The notes below the pieces were generated by a model. It was given only the letters and a program-made list of their open reading frames with translations. It had not been told where the DNA came from and made no database searches. Shown piece after piece: positions 44,504 through 55,000 of a DNA stretch of 64,000 bases (its first letter is position 1; the number at the start of each line of letters is the position of its first letter). The position numbers were made by a program, and so were the translations under genes. Where the stretch lies: NCBI RefSeq assembly GCF_004771005.1, contig NZ_RQHV01000042.1, positions 310,001 through 374,000 on the forward strand, read 5' to 3'. Origin of the DNA: Leptospira ilyithenensis (GTDB lineage: Bacteria > Spirochaetota > Leptospiria > Leptospirales > Leptospiraceae).

Positions 44504-45757
44504 ATGGAAAAAGATCTTCTTAATCCTGACCATCATCCTCTCCATACTATCCAAAAAGAAAAAGCGATCATCTTTATCTTGGCCGCTCTTCAATTTTTAC
44601 ACATACTGGACTTTGTTATTATGATGCCCCTTGGACCCGTATTTAAGGAAAGCTTCAAAATCACCGCGTCCCAATTCGGACTACTTGTCGCCTCTTATAC
44701 ACTGAGTGCAGGTTTTTTCGGATTGATAGGGACTTTCTTCTTAGATCGTTTTGATCGCAAACCCGCACTTTTGATTGTATACTTCGGATTCGCATTAGGT
44801 ACGTTACTTTGCGCATTTGCACCTACCTTCAATACTCTGATCATTGCTCGGGTTGTGGCAGGAGGATTCGGAGGTGCCATCGGAACTTTGGTATTATCCA
44901 TCATCGGAGATATTATTCCTATTTTCCGCAGAGGGAAAGCAACGGGAATCGTGATGTCTGCATTTTCACTTGCTTCAGTGATCGGAATTCCCATAGGTTT
45001 GTCTCTTGCCAATAAATTCGGATGGCATAGTCCGTTTTTAGGACTTGCAGCTCTTAGTTTTCTATTATTGCCGATTGCCTACAAAGTGTTGCCGAACATT
45101 CGGGTGCATTTGGACAATAAGAACTTGGATGAATCCAAATGGGCATCCATTCGTGCGGTTTTTACCCGAAAGTCGCATTATTTTTCTTTTGCGTTCATGA
45201 GTATGCTTATGTTCGGCGGCTTCACTATCATTCCATTCCTTGCTCCCTTTTTGGTTTCCAACGTGGGAATGACAAAAGAACAACTTCCTTATCTTTATTT
45301 TTTCGGCGGGTTATTTACTTTTTTTACAAGCCGTTATATAGGAATCCTGTCCGACCGTTACGGAAAGTACAATACGTACGCCGTCCTTGCCATTCTTGCA
45401 GTGATTCCTGTTTCCATCATTACGACTTTAGGTAAAACTCCCTTAGCCGTTACATTGACCATTACAACTGTATTTATGATTATCGTTTCCGGACGTATGG
45501 TACCTGCATTTGCTCTTGTTACTTCTTCAGTAGAACCGAAGATCAGAGGGAGTTTTATGTCCTTCAATTCCGCGATCCAACAATTTGCTTCGGCTCTTGC
45601 TTCCATTCTTGCCGGTTATATTTTAACCGAAGAAACAGGCGGAGAGCTTGTAAATTTTGAAATCGTAGGGATGATTGCGGTTTTCTGTTTGTTATTTAGC
45701 GTTTATCTGGCTTCGAAGATTACGATTCCGAGCGACGGACATGCTGTAAAAAGGTAA
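44504..45757 (+). CDS. Major facilitator superfamily transporter
   Basis: 417 aa with twelve hydrophobic helices. The DHA1-type drug or sugar efflux pattern is visible: GLVIASYTLSAG-like loop, the motif FLDRFDRKPALL between helices 2 and 3, and GILSDRYGKYNTY at the equivalent position in the second half. Substrate unknown. No regulator gene is adjacent. A terminator-like hairpin follows. Confidence 0.9.
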   Translation: MEKDLLNPDHHPLHTIQKEKAIIFILAALQFLHILDFVIMMPLGPVFKESFKITASQFGLLVASYTLSAGFFGLIGTFFLDRFDRKPALLIVYFGFALGTLLCAFAPTFNTLIIARVVAGGFGGAIGTLVLSIIGDIIPIFRRGKATGIVMSAFSLASVIGIPIGLSLANKFGWHSPFLGLAALSFLLLPIAYKVLPNIRVHLDNKNLDESKWASIRAVFTRKSHYFSFAFMSMLMFGGFTIIPFLAPFLVSNVGMTKEQLPYLYFFGGLFTFFTSRYIGILSDRYGKYNTYAVLAILAVIPVSIITTLGKTPLAVTLTITTVFMIIVSGRMVPAFALVTSSVEPKIRGSFMSFNSAIQQFASALASILAGYILTEETGGELVNFEIVGMIAVFCLLFSVYLASKITIPSDGHAVKR

Positions 45758-45761
45758 GATT

Positions 45762-45797
45762 GAAATCGATTATCATTACCTGATGATTTCGATTTTT
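45762..45797 (+). terminator. Candidate terminator after MFS gene
   Basis: GAAATC at 45762 and GATTTC at 45785-45790 pair around an imperfect inner stem (TCA/TGA), followed by GATTTTT. The hairpin overlaps the last codons of the convergent gene at 45776, so it may stop transcription on both strands. Confidence 0.45.
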
Positions 45798-46750
45798 AAG
45801 GCTTTCAGAATATCCAGATTTCCTTTTTCCAGAAAGGACAAAACCAAATCTTTTTGAGAGGCAGATAACATCTGTCTCTCTTGCAATTGGTTGAGTATTT
45901 CATTTGCAGAACCCAGTTCCAATCCGTTTAATTCCGAATAAATGTACTGAATGTTCAGATCGATTCTATTTTTGCTGATGTAGTCAATCAGTCTTTCACT
46001 AAGATCCAAGATCTGTTCCTGTCTTCTGATCAGAATTTCCATCGTGGATAAAACGATAGAGATCTCCATATCGTCTGCAAACAAAGCAAGCATATGATCG
46101 TAGATTTTGGGAGATTGAATCGGCAATTCGTAGATAGCATCACCTAATGCCCGATAAAGAATTTTCTCTTCTTCAGGAGAAAAGCCTGTATAATCTCTTA
46201 TATCGGATACGATGATGGAAGGAAGGATTACTAAAAATTGACAGGCGAGTTCAGGTTCATTAGATTCACGAACCAAATAAACAATTACATTGCATATCTT
46301 TTGAAAATTCAAATAAGTCCAATAACGATAACTTTTGACTTTAAATATATTTTTGTCGCGTTTTTCCTTATTCATACTCTCCCGAATGGCAAGGAAAGTA
46401 TAATAATCCGTTCTAAACAGATTTGCAAGCGTTTTGGCTGAAAAAGACTCTATGATTTCTTTTACAACTTGGGGCTCGCTGATATAAAGAAAATAAGAGA
46501 CTAACTCTTGATTCTGTTGTGATTCGGAAAGAAACTCTTCCAGAATTTTATAATGTGCTTGGTAAAAGGCGGAAATTCCGACATTGAATGTTACTTTGTT
46601 TTCCGAAAAGAAAACTAACTTCTCTTTTGCGAGACAATTTGTTTCTCTCCGGCCAAGCAAAGTATTTCCGCCGTAAATCTGTTTGCAGTTATTTGGACAG
46701 GCTTCATGAACGGATCTATCCAAAAAACACTTTCTTATATTTGAATCCAT
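45776..46750 (-). CDS. Unknown helical protein with cysteine-rich N-terminus
   Basis: 324 aa from ATG 46750 (TTG 46756 is an alternative). The first ~45 residues contain five cysteines (KCFLD, EACPNNCKQ, NCLAKE), the last followed closely by KEKLVFF, which may bind zinc. The rest is helical with regular Leu/Ile/Tyr spacing, HEAT-like (ELVSYFLYISEPQVVKEII, SANEILNQLQERQMLSASQ). No signal peptide. It follows the lipoprotein gene directly. No named family recognised. Confidence 0.7.
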   Translation of the reverse strand: MDSNIRKCFLDRSVHEACPNNCKQIYGGNTLLGRRETNCLAKEKLVFFSENKVTFNVGISAFYQAHYKILEEFLSESQQNQELVSYFLYISEPQVVKEIIESFSAKTLANLFRTDYYTFLAIRESMNKEKRDKNIFKVKSYRYWTYLNFQKICNVIVYLVRESNEPELACQFLVILPSIIVSDIRDYTGFSPEEEKILYRALGDAIYELPIQSPKIYDHMLALFADDMEISIVLSTMEILIRRQEQILDLSERLIDYISKNRIDLNIQYIYSELNGLELGSANEILNQLQERQMLSASQKDLVLSFLEKGNLDILKALKIEIIR

Positions 46751-46756
46751 GAACAA

Positions 46757-47221
46757 TTAGGGCAACATTTCTCCACAAGCTCTCATTTCAGGTGCATAAG
46801 GATTTTGAACTAATTTGCCTTTTGCGACCCAGTACTTTTCCACCATTGGACAATAAAACTGATTAAAATTTTCCAATGCCGGAATCGCTTTTTTTATATC
46901 GGTAAGAACCAGTGCAATTTGAGAGAGATTTTCGAAAGAGGCATCCAAATCTTTGGGATTTTTAGGAAAATTTCCTTCTATTTTCGACTTCCATTCCAGC
47001 AAACGAGGGTGAGTTGAACTTGCCAGAGAATCCAAAGCGGATTTGAATTCAACCAAAGAAAGAGATGGGGAATCTAATAACAATCCCTCATGCAATTTTT
47101 GATTTGCTTCGAATAATTTCGAAACAAGAGAGATATCTTTCTCTGAATATGGCACTTCGGCAGGCTTACATTGACCAAGGAAGAAAATGCTCACGAGTGT
47201 GAGAGAAATAAAAAGCTTCAT
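46757..47221 (-). CDS. Lipoprotein with DUF3347-like C-terminus
   Basis: 154 aa. Signal peptide ends in SIFFLGQC, a spirochaetal lipobox. The helical body ends with FNQFYCPMVEKYWVAKGKLVQ then NPYAPEMRACGEM. This resembles the C-terminal pattern YCPMA..WLxxxxxIxNPYxGxxMxxCGE of DUF3347 proteins, which occur with copper/metal efflux systems. If so, the Cys/Met pair may bind copper in the periplasm. No efflux genes are adjacent, so the role is inference. Confidence 0.7.
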   Translation of the reverse strand: MKLFISLTLVSIFFLGQCKPAEVPYSEKDISLVSKLFEANQKLHEGLLLDSPSLSLVEFKSALDSLASSTHPRLLEWKSKIEGNFPKNPKDLDASFENLSQIALVLTDIKKAIPALENFNQFYCPMVEKYWVAKGKLVQNPYAPEMRACGEMLP

Positions 47222-47369
47222 ATTTTAATACATTCCAAATTGGGGATAATCTCGGATTCAAATTTTTAACTAAAACAAGGTTAGTTAGAGTTTTCCACTT
47301 GCTTTTTTGTCGACAAAGCCAGTTTTTCAAGCATGATGACAGAAAAGTCAATCAAGGTTAAGAAATAGT

Positions 47370-47723
47370 ATGATCATCGTAGAAGGCATCGGCCATGTCA
47401 ACATTCCAGTTACCCAGCTAGACGCTTCCATTGAGTTCTACCGGGAAATTTTCGATTTCGAAGTCGAGACCAAAAAAGACGCTGAGGCCATTCTTTCCTT
47501 GGATTCTTTTAAAATTAGACTGGTTAAATCCACCATCGCCCCGGATCAAACTCTGGCAGCACTTAGCTTTGTAATGGATGTGGATGATTTCACTGAGGCG
47601 ATCACAGAATTGGAAGAAAAGAACGTAAAAATCGTTCGTGGTCCAGAAGGTACCGATTCAGGAGAAAGCTTAACTTTTGCCGACCCCAACCAAAATTTAA
47701 TCGAGATTTACTACGAAAACTAA
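47370..47723 (+). CDS. Glyoxalase/VOC-fold protein
   Basis: 117 aa, one paired beta-alpha-beta domain. Starts GIGHVNIPVTQLDASIEFYR with the metal-ligand His, and ends SLTFADPNQNLIEIYYEN with the metal-ligand Glu. Could be a lyase, dioxygenase or thiol transferase of the VOC superfamily; size and pattern resemble lactoylglutathione lyase-like proteins. Confidence 0.88.
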   Translation: MIIVEGIGHVNIPVTQLDASIEFYREIFDFEVETKKDAEAILSLDSFKIRLVKSTIAPDQTLAALSFVMDVDDFTEAITELEEKNVKIVRGPEGTDSGESLTFADPNQNLIEIYYEN

Positions 47724-47767
47724 TTGAGTTGATTTTGTTCGTTATTTAACATAACGTTCCTCTTGGT

Positions 47768-49252
47768 ATGCCAGCCGTCCAAGAGGAAGAAAGAGAACTT
47801 CTCCAAATTCAAGATTTTCGAAAAGGATACATCTACTTCCTTTCCAGCTTGCAAAGCCTTTCCGGCGCCTTCCTTCAATTCCTGACTTCCGGGAATATTT
47901 CGGAAGGAAATAAAAGGGACTTGCTCCCTCTTCGAAAGCTCTTGGACTCAGAGCTGAACAAAAGCCAAAAAAAGATCAAAGACATCATCATCAACTTGGA
48001 TGAGAAACACCTGTATCCTTATATGAAAAAGGAATACAATCGTTATTTCCCCGCAGGACTTGCGGATGAAGCCCGGAATGAATTCGTTCAATTTCATATT
48101 ATATTCGAAATGCTTCGGAATTTTTATATCGAATCCAAGGTAAGCTGGGAAGAAATCAAAAAGGCAATTGAGTCTGCCAATTTTCATGAAAACGAATTTA
48201 GAAATGACTCGCTTCTCGGATTCAGAGTCATTCCTGCGTTGGATCGATTGGTTTCTTTATCTATTTTTTTGAAACGTATGTCTCATGTTCTTCAAATTGA
48301 AAAACCGGAAACCATCTGGGAGCCCAGGGCCACCAAACCGAAGTTTAAGGAGAATGTAACTTATCGTTTGTCTTCTGTCTTTTCGGAAAGTCTATATCAG
48401 ACTGAGTTCCAGGAAGTGATGACACATTCTCCTTTTCCGGAAGAACCTTTGGAGAAAAAACAATCTCCACCTGAAACCAAATCCCAAGAAATTCCGGAAT
48501 CGAAAAAAACGACTCCGAGAAAAGAATCCATAGTCAATTACATACAAGCATATGGAAAGTATTCCTGGAATTCGGACCAGCATTACTTTTTTCGTTTTGA
48601 AACGGATAAGTACAAGGAAGAAAAAGATTATTTCAAACAAACGATTAGTATGGACTTGCATATGGGAGCGGATGAACAAATTTTACGTTCCGAATTGATT
48701 CGCTCCCTAACGAGCCTGGAAAGAAAATCCAAATCGGCGGAAGAGTTGGAAAAAGATTATCTTAATTTTTTAGATCGTTTTTTCGATTTTTGTGAAAACA
48801 TAATCATGATGAATATCAATATTCCCAGCCAATTGAAATGGGTATTTTTATTTCATATCGGACCTTCCCATTTTTATATGATTGCAAAGAAATTTTTAAC
48901 GGAAGTAAATACCGGGTTTTTGCATCTTCGATCGTTAGATGGTAAAAAAGTTTCCAGGGTTATCCCTACAGAAGTAGTTAAAAAAAACGTAATCGATTAT
49001 TGGAACCGGGTTGTACTGCCGAATGTGGGAGAAGAAAAGAACAATCTTGCCATATTGAAAAGGTTAAGCGAAGTCGTTGAAAATTGTTACAAAGAAGTTT
49101 CCGCACATACCATCCAATGTTACGAAGATCTGCCGTCAGAGATCAAAGCCTCCAAGCCAAGGGTTCAACTATTCAGGGAATATATGAATCAATGGATGGG
49201 TGCGGCAAACATCATTGTATTCAAACGGTTTGTAAAAAATAAATCTTTTTAG
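47768..49252 (+). CDS. Unknown 494-aa protein
   Basis: 494 aa, rich in charged residues, no signal peptide or membrane helix. It consists of a helical N-terminal half (to ~200), a Pro/Lys/Glu-rich linker (about 220-255: EEPLEKKQSPPETKSQEIPE) and a helical C-terminal half with a FFRFETDKYKEEKDYFK segment and VIPTEVVKKNVIDYWNRVVLP. I do not recognise a family. It stands alone, convergent with the IPT/TIG lipoprotein gene (4-base overlap). Confidence 0.7.
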   Translation: MPAVQEEERELLQIQDFRKGYIYFLSSLQSLSGAFLQFLTSGNISEGNKRDLLPLRKLLDSELNKSQKKIKDIIINLDEKHLYPYMKKEYNRYFPAGLADEARNEFVQFHIIFEMLRNFYIESKVSWEEIKKAIESANFHENEFRNDSLLGFRVIPALDRLVSLSIFLKRMSHVLQIEKPETIWEPRATKPKFKENVTYRLSSVFSESLYQTEFQEVMTHSPFPEEPLEKKQSPPETKSQEIPESKKTTPRKESIVNYIQAYGKYSWNSDQHYFFRFETDKYKEEKDYFKQTISMDLHMGADEQILRSELIRSLTSLERKSKSAEELEKDYLNFLDRFFDFCENIIMMNINIPSQLKWVFLFHIGPSHFYMIAKKFLTEVNTGFLHLRSLDGKKVSRVIPTEVVKKNVIDYWNRVVLPNVGEEKNNLAILKRLSEVVENCYKEVSAHTIQCYEDLPSEIKASKPRVQLFREYMNQWMGAANIIVFKRFVKNKSF

Positions 49253-49941
49253 ATGGAGATTCCACAGGTTGCAGAACCCGCAGTTAAATAAAACTGAGTG
49301 GAGATATTTGCAGGAATGGCAACTGTCGGATCTTTTTGAAGTACATAATCCGTTGCTTGGCAACTTCTACTAAATACCCTTAAAGTGACGATACTGTCGC
49401 AACCAATGGTAATGGAAGCGCCTCCGGTAATCACATTGGAACGAAATGCTTTTGTTTGGATTCCGTCAAAACTGATATTTTGGCTCTGGCCTTGTTTGAT
49501 TTCGATTTCGTCGCCATACTGTTTGTTCGTCACCGCATAACAATCTATAAAAAAATCGGTTCCAATGCAATTGGTTCCTGTTTTTAAACCGGGCAAGCAG
49601 GAGCCGCCTGATTTGGAAACAGTGACAACTCCTGAGTAGGTGCCATCGGGAACGCTCACATAAAGTTCTGTTCCTAAATTGGCCGAGATAGTTGCTTGGG
49701 TTTCATTGAATCTAACCACGGCATCCAGGCCGAAATTTTCCCCTTTGATCACCACTTCCGTGGCAGGGTAGACTGCATTGAGATTGTTTTGGGTGGGAGT
49801 TCCGATTTGCGGGGTAACGGTAAAAATGGACGGAGGACTCGCAAGAGCGGCCAACAAGGGGTCCACGCTGGATTTTGCCTGGCACTGGAAAAGCGAAGCA
49901 AAAGCAATTACCTGAAAAACGGAAAAGTAAAGTTTCTTCAT
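49249..49941 (-). CDS. IPT/TIG-domain lipoprotein
   Basis: 230 aa from ATG 49941, with AAGGGG eight bases upstream; upstream in-frame ATGs at 49947 and 49959 are too close to or before that site. Lipobox SLFQC. An IPT/TIG immunoglobulin-like domain spans about 35-120 (ITxVTPxxGTPTQ-type start FTVTPQIGTPTQ, VVIKGENFG, GVVTVSKSGG), followed by a Cys-containing domain with CYAVTNKQYG and CDSIVTLRVFSRSC. Likely surface adhesin or binding lipoprotein; partner unknown. Confidence 0.8.
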   Translation of the reverse strand: MKKLYFSVFQVIAFASLFQCQAKSSVDPLLAALASPPSIFTVTPQIGTPTQNNLNAVYPATEVVIKGENFGLDAVVRFNETQATISANLGTELYVSVPDGTYSGVVTVSKSGGSCLPGLKTGTNCIGTDFFIDCYAVTNKQYGDEIEIKQGQSQNISFDGIQTKAFRSNVITGGASITIGCDSIVTLRVFSRSCQATDYVLQKDPTVAIPANISTQFYLTAGSATCGISI

Positions 49942-50013
49942 TCCCATAACCCCTTCCATTATCGGAATTCATTGCATGATTTCATTTCTATTTTTTCCTA
50001 GGATAAAAATTCC

Positions 50014-50787
50014 ATGAGCTTTTCTACACTTACGATTACACCCGACGGGATTGCCATTTTACAATTAAATCGCCCTGAGTCTAAGAATGCACTTTCTGTG
50101 GCTCTACTGGATTCCATTTGGAGCCAGATGAAAGAGATCAGGAACAGTTCCGCAAGGGTTGTGCTGGTCAAAGGTTCGGGTGATTCCTTTTCAGCAGGCG
50201 CTGATTTAAAAGAAAGAATTACTATGTCTCCTACGGCAGTGAAACAATTTCTAAACGATATTAGGGATTGTTTTTTAGAATTGGAAAATCTGCCTCAGCC
50301 TACGATCGCATGTATCAATGGGTTTGCATTTGGAGGAGGTCTGGAACTTGCCCTTTCCTGCGACATTCGTTATGCGGGAGAATCCGCCGTTGTCGGTCTT
50401 ACAGAAACCAAACTGGGAATCATTCCTGGTGCCGGCGGAACCCAAAGATTGACCAAACTTTTGGGTAAGTCTACCGCCTTGGAATGGATCACTCGGGCAA
50501 AAAGAATCAGTGCTTCCGAAGGATTGAGAAAGGGTTTGTATCAGGAAATTTTTCCGGATTCCGAATTGGACAAATCCTGTTTTGACATTGCATTGGATAT
50601 TGCAGAATCCGCGCCTATTGCAGTGAGAGCCGCCAAAAAAGCAGTAAACGGTGCGCTTGTTTATGAAGGCAAATCCGCTTTGGATTGGGAAAGACTCTGT
50701 TATGCGGAAACTTTACCCACCAAGGATAGAGTGGAAGCTTTACTTGCATTTAAAGAAAAAAGAAAACCGAAATTTATTGGAGAATGA
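50014..50787 (+). CDS. Enoyl-CoA hydratase/isomerase family protein
   Basis: 257 aa, normal length for the crotonase family. Oxyanion-hole residues sit in FSAGADLKER and INGFAFGGGLELALSCD; both catalytic-region glutamates appear in ETKLGIIPGAGGTQRL. The pattern is near methylglutaconyl-CoA hydratase (AUH) and general short-chain enoyl-CoA hydratase. Acts in fatty-acid or leucine breakdown. Lies 3 bases upstream of dcd. Confidence 0.92.
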   Translation: MSFSTLTITPDGIAILQLNRPESKNALSVALLDSIWSQMKEIRNSSARVVLVKGSGDSFSAGADLKERITMSPTAVKQFLNDIRDCFLELENLPQPTIACINGFAFGGGLELALSCDIRYAGESAVVGLTETKLGIIPGAGGTQRLTKLLGKSTALEWITRAKRISASEGLRKGLYQEIFPDSELDKSCFDIALDIAESAPIAVRAAKKAVNGALVYEGKSALDWERLCYAETLPTKDRVEALLAFKEKRKPKFIGE

Positions 50788-50790
50788 TCT

Positions 50791-51315
50791 GTGATTTTAA
50801 CCGGACGCGAAATATTAAAAAAACTGGGAACTGATATAAAAATCGAACCATACAATCCCGATTTGCTTAACCCGAATTCATATAACCTTTGTTTGGACAA
50901 AGACTTGTTGGTTTATTCCTCATTTCCTTTGGACATGAAAAAACCTAACCCTGTGGAAAAACTGACCATTCCCGAAGAAGGATTACTTTTGGAACCGGGG
51001 AAGTTGTACTTAGGTAGAACGATTGAATATACGGAAACTCATAACTTGGTTCCCATGTTGGAAGGAAGATCTTCCATCGGAAGGTTGGGGATGTTTGTTC
51101 ATATCACCGCTGGGTTCGGCGACGTGGGATTCAAAGGTTTTTGGACTTTGGAAATCCAAGTGATCCATCCTTTGCGGGTGTATTCCGGAGTTCAGATTTG
51201 CCAGATTTTTTATCATACTGTTGCAGGTGAGATTGAAGAATATAAATCGGGAAAATACCAAGGCAACCAGGGGATTCAGCCTTCTTTATTGTATAAGGAT
51301 TTTGAGAAGAAGTAA
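50791..51315 (+). CDS. dcd: dCTP deaminase
   Basis: 174 aa starting at GTG 50791. Family signature VPMLEGRSSIGRLGMF then VHITAGFGDVGFKGFW followed by TLEI contains the Arg/Ser binding residues and the catalytic Glu. It deaminates dCTP to dUTP (or to dUMP in the bifunctional type). It is about 15-20 residues shorter than E. coli Dcd and closer to the compact bifunctional/archaeal type, though the class cannot be decided by eye. Co-transcribed with the enoyl-CoA hydratase. Confidence 0.93.
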   Translation: MILTGREILKKLGTDIKIEPYNPDLLNPNSYNLCLDKDLLVYSSFPLDMKKPNPVEKLTIPEEGLLLEPGKLYLGRTIEYTETHNLVPMLEGRSSIGRLGMFVHITAGFGDVGFKGFWTLEIQVIHPLRVYSGVQICQIFYHTVAGEIEEYKSGKYQGNQGIQPSLLYKDFEKK

Positions 51316-51343
51316 AAAAAGAAAGGGGGCGAAAACCCCCTAA
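51313..51343 (-). terminator. Rho-independent terminator between dcd and DUF2147 gene
   Basis: A 6-bp GC-rich stem AGGGGG/CCCCCT (51324-51341) with a 6-base loop. On the minus strand it is followed by TTCTTTTTTT, so it ends the DUF2147 transcript. On the plus strand it is followed by AATATATAT, a weaker terminator for dcd. Confidence 0.85.
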
Positions 51344-51354
51344 TATATATTAAG

Positions 51355-51879
51355 TTATTTTTTCTTTTTGTCTACGCAATCCCATCTAGGGTCGTCCAAA
51401 TTCACACCGGAAAGTCTGGTCCAAGTATTTGTTTTTCCGATAAATGTAAGGGAACAAAGTGTACCTTTGAGATCCAGTTTTTGGCCGCCTTCCAACACGG
51501 TGAATTTACCGCAGTAGGTTTTACCGTCACGTGGGTTGTAAATTTTTCCGTTCTTATATAGACCTTCTCCTTCATAATTGAATCCGGAAATAAATTGCAT
51601 TCCTAAGTTAGGGCGGGTGCGAAGTTTCGGATCTTCATTGTTGTGATCCAGATAAGGAGTGCCGGGAACACCTTTGTCTTTGTCTTTTTCGGGATAAGCA
51701 TTGTCTTTGATACAAATTGTCTTTCCGCAGTACTTGTCACCACATTTGAAAATTTCGATTACCGCGTCTTTTTCCGGTGGAATATATTTGCCAAGAGCAG
51801 CATCAGCTTCTTGTGCAGAAATAGAAGCGGTGATTCCGATGGATACTAAACCAATACATAGGGCATGTCTGTAATTCAT
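51355..51879 (-). CDS. DUF2147 secreted protein
   Basis: 174 aa from ATG 51879; AAGGA lies five bases upstream, so the upstream ATG 51885 is not used. Signal peptide MNYRHALCIGLVSIGITASISAQ. The DUF2147 pattern is clear: GKYIPPEKDAVIEIFKCGDKYCGKT, NPRDGKTYCGKFTV, KLDLKGTLCSLTFIGKTNTWTRL. Fold is a small beta barrel; function unknown. The mature protein has several paired cysteines. A dedicated terminator follows. Confidence 0.9.
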   Translation of the reverse strand: MNYRHALCIGLVSIGITASISAQEADAALGKYIPPEKDAVIEIFKCGDKYCGKTICIKDNAYPEKDKDKGVPGTPYLDHNNEDPKLRTRPNLGMQFISGFNYEGEGLYKNGKIYNPRDGKTYCGKFTVLEGGQKLDLKGTLCSLTFIGKTNTWTRLSGVNLDDPRWDCVDKKKK

Positions 51880-52026
51880 AATCATCCTTATTCTTATAGA
51901 GAATTAATTCCCATATTTTATAAAAAAGCCAAAAAGATGGCAAGCTTTGTTTTTATTATGATTAATATATAAACCGAATCGTAATAAAAAATGAAGAGAA
52001 GTAGTGGAGACGGGATTGGGTTTTGA

Positions 52027-52054
52027 AAATCCCCGGGAAAGTTCCCGAGGATTT
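52027..52054 (-). terminator. Hairpin after the large SpoIIE gene
   Basis: AAATCC..GGGAA-AG-TTCCC..GGATTT forms a long stem with one mismatch about 15 bases past the stop at 52067. On the minus strand it is followed only by TC and then AAAACC, so it lacks a strong U-tract. Probable transcript end or RNA-stabilising hairpin. Confidence 0.5.
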
Positions 52055-52066
52055 AAGAGTGAGGGT

Positions 52067-55000
52067 TTAGTTTAAGCTAGTTGCTTTGTCCAAAAGTTTT
52101 GTCAGTTTAACAACGTTCTTGTTGTCAGGATCAATCCCTTGCGCACGTGTCACATATGTTAGTGCACGATCTACATTCCCCATCAACCGACTCACATCCG
52201 CAAGATTGATCAGATTTTGAAAATTTTCAGGATCCAATTTCAAAGCTTCTTGTGCTGCTTTCAAAGCTCCTTCATAATTTCCTAATTTTTTTTCAGACAT
52301 TGCAAGATAGTACCAATATTCGGAAACAGTTTCATTTTCTCTTAGGAACTCTGTCAGTACTTTCGCCGCGACATCGTAGTCTTTGCCTTTGTAACTAACG
52401 AGTCCCAAAAACTTGTTCAGCTTTTGATTGGAGGAATCCGAAAGAAAGGCTTTTTTCATTACACTGATAGCACGTTCAATCTCTCCATTTTGGTAGAAAT
52501 TTTTGCCTTCTTCAAATGCACCTGAAGTGGTAAGCGTCTTGTCCCAATCTTCCGATTGTGGTTCAAAGTATTCGTCAACCGGAGCATCCATAATGGAGTT
52601 GTCATCGTTTTGTCTGGCGATTCCCGCTTTATCATCTTTGAATATGATACTCATCATGGAAATATCATCTGTAATTTCCCCTGATTCTTTGATAAGGGCT
52701 TCTACTTTGTAAATATCTCCGTTTGCTTGTTCTATGTATTTTAAAACTTGGAATTCATCTTCATTGATCGTACGAACGTCTTCGTCAGGAGTAAGATCGA
52801 TATCGTCACGTCCGTCCGAACCGATGATCAGGTTGTCACCGGCTAACAATTGGAAGGTTTGAACTTCGAAAGGATACTCAGAATCCAAACCTAGTTTTCT
52901 TAATTTTAATTCGGTTTCGATAAAGCTGGCTTTTCCGTCTCTGTAAAGAATGCTGAAAGGATGTTCCGCATTGAAATACCAGATTTTTCCGGTTTCATCG
53001 TCAATGAGCATTACAGTTGCAGAGATTACCATTGTTCCGCTGAAGGATTTGAATACGGAATTCACCTCTTCATAAACATCAGTTAGCCATTCTTCGGGAG
53101 TTCTGTTTAAGATACGTTTGTTTCCCGCTGACCTTGCGATGATAGAGTTCATAACGACTCCCATAACAAGCGATCCGCCGGCACCCTGCATCGACTTGCC
53201 CATGGCATCACCGTTCATCACCATTGTAAAACGTCTGAAGTCATCCGGTTTTCCCAGCTTTAGATTACCTGTGATACAAATATCTCCCCCCAAGTCTCCC
53301 GTTTTGTTCCTAAATTCGAAGGTTTTCTTTTGGTGAACAAAGAAATCGGATTTGATATTGGTAGATTTGTTTGCGTTGAAGAAAAGCGGTTTTGCCAAAA
53401 GGGAAGTAAGGAAATAGTCCCCGTCCTGCTGAACTTTCAATTTATGGATCTCATCCATTTTTTCCTGGAGTTCTTTGGTTCTTTCTTTTACTTTTGCTTC
53501 CAGGTTTTCCGCATAATCCTGGAGTTCTCTTCTTGCATCACGGATAGATGTCACCATTCCGTTGAAGGATTCTGCGAGGTATCCGATCTCATCATTTACC
53601 TGAATGGGGATTTCTACTTCTAGATTTCCCTGGTTTACTTTTTCCACACCGGAAAGCAAACTGTATAATGGGTTAACAAGTGTTGCACGGAAGAAAAGAG
53701 GGAAAATAACGAGCAATACAACAAGAACAATTGCAAGAATGACTAACTCCAATCTTGCGGACTTGTGCATGTAAGCACGGTAATCTTTGTAGTAATATCC
53801 TACTTCATAATTGATTTTTTTCTTCGCATCATAGGCGATATAGGCCACATAATGAGAGAGTCCGTCCAAGTCCTGGCGGTAATGGCGTGTTAAGTCAGGT
53901 TTGAAATAACGGAAGTATTTCAAAAATTCAAGTTTCAGATCTTTTCCTGAAATTTCTTTTCCGTCCCATTGGCAATTGTCTATATGTTTTAAAATAGAGT
54001 CACGGAACGTATCCACATTCTTTACTTTTTGAATATAAGAAGTTCCTTCTTCACAGAAATTAGAAGCATTAATATCTGTTAGTTTATTGGTATTGATAAA
54101 AGTTCTTTTGTTGAGCTTTTCGACCAGTAAATTGACAGATTCTTTCAACTCTTGGTTGTCCAAAGAAACATTTTCTTCCAAGTGGGCGAGGATTGAATTT
54201 TTATAACCTTCAAAATAAGAAGGAGCTTTGTTTAAAATCCCAATCAAAGCTTTGCGATAACCTGTAGAATCCAAACTTGCAATTTCTTTATAAAGATAAG
54301 TATTGTACAAGTCGGCTTGGACCAAAGGTAAATCCAAACTCATTGATTCCGGGTAATGTTTTTTTCTGAGGCTCTGGGAGGCGACGTCGTATTCCAAAAT
54401 AAATACAATGTCTTTTGCTTGTTCCCCTCCTTCCAGAGCGCGCAATGTTTTTTGAATTGTTGCGTTATCGTAAGCAGCTTCTTTTTCCTGGTCTACCAAG
54501 TAACTGAAAGTCTGCATGACCAGAAGCATGGTAACAAAAGAGATCCCCACGATTTTAACCATGAAAGTGGTACGTTCATTGCTCGTATTGATGAACACAA
54601 TTGTAATGGAAAAGAATGCCAAAGTGAAAAGTAACACGAGAGCTGTCAGATAAGTTGATCTTTCCATAGCTCCGTCACGGCTCATAACATTCGTTACGTT
54701 AGGAACGATCGCGGCAATCAATCCCGCAAGTACCATTGCCAAAAGCGCTTTTCTTTTGCCTTTTTCCATTTTATAAAGGCGATACCCCGGAAGAAAAACG
54801 AAAGTAATAAAGGAAAATCCTACAATGAATATCCCTAGGATTTTACTTGCGCCTTCCGCGTTAAAGTCCCAATGATGTGCGGTGAAGTGGTATTTCTTTT
54901 CGCTGATGAATGTTTGATAGAAAAACCAAAGAACTACGATACTTGCCACAGCGTACATAATGTACAGAAACATATCCGCCATTTTCTTATCCGCATCATT

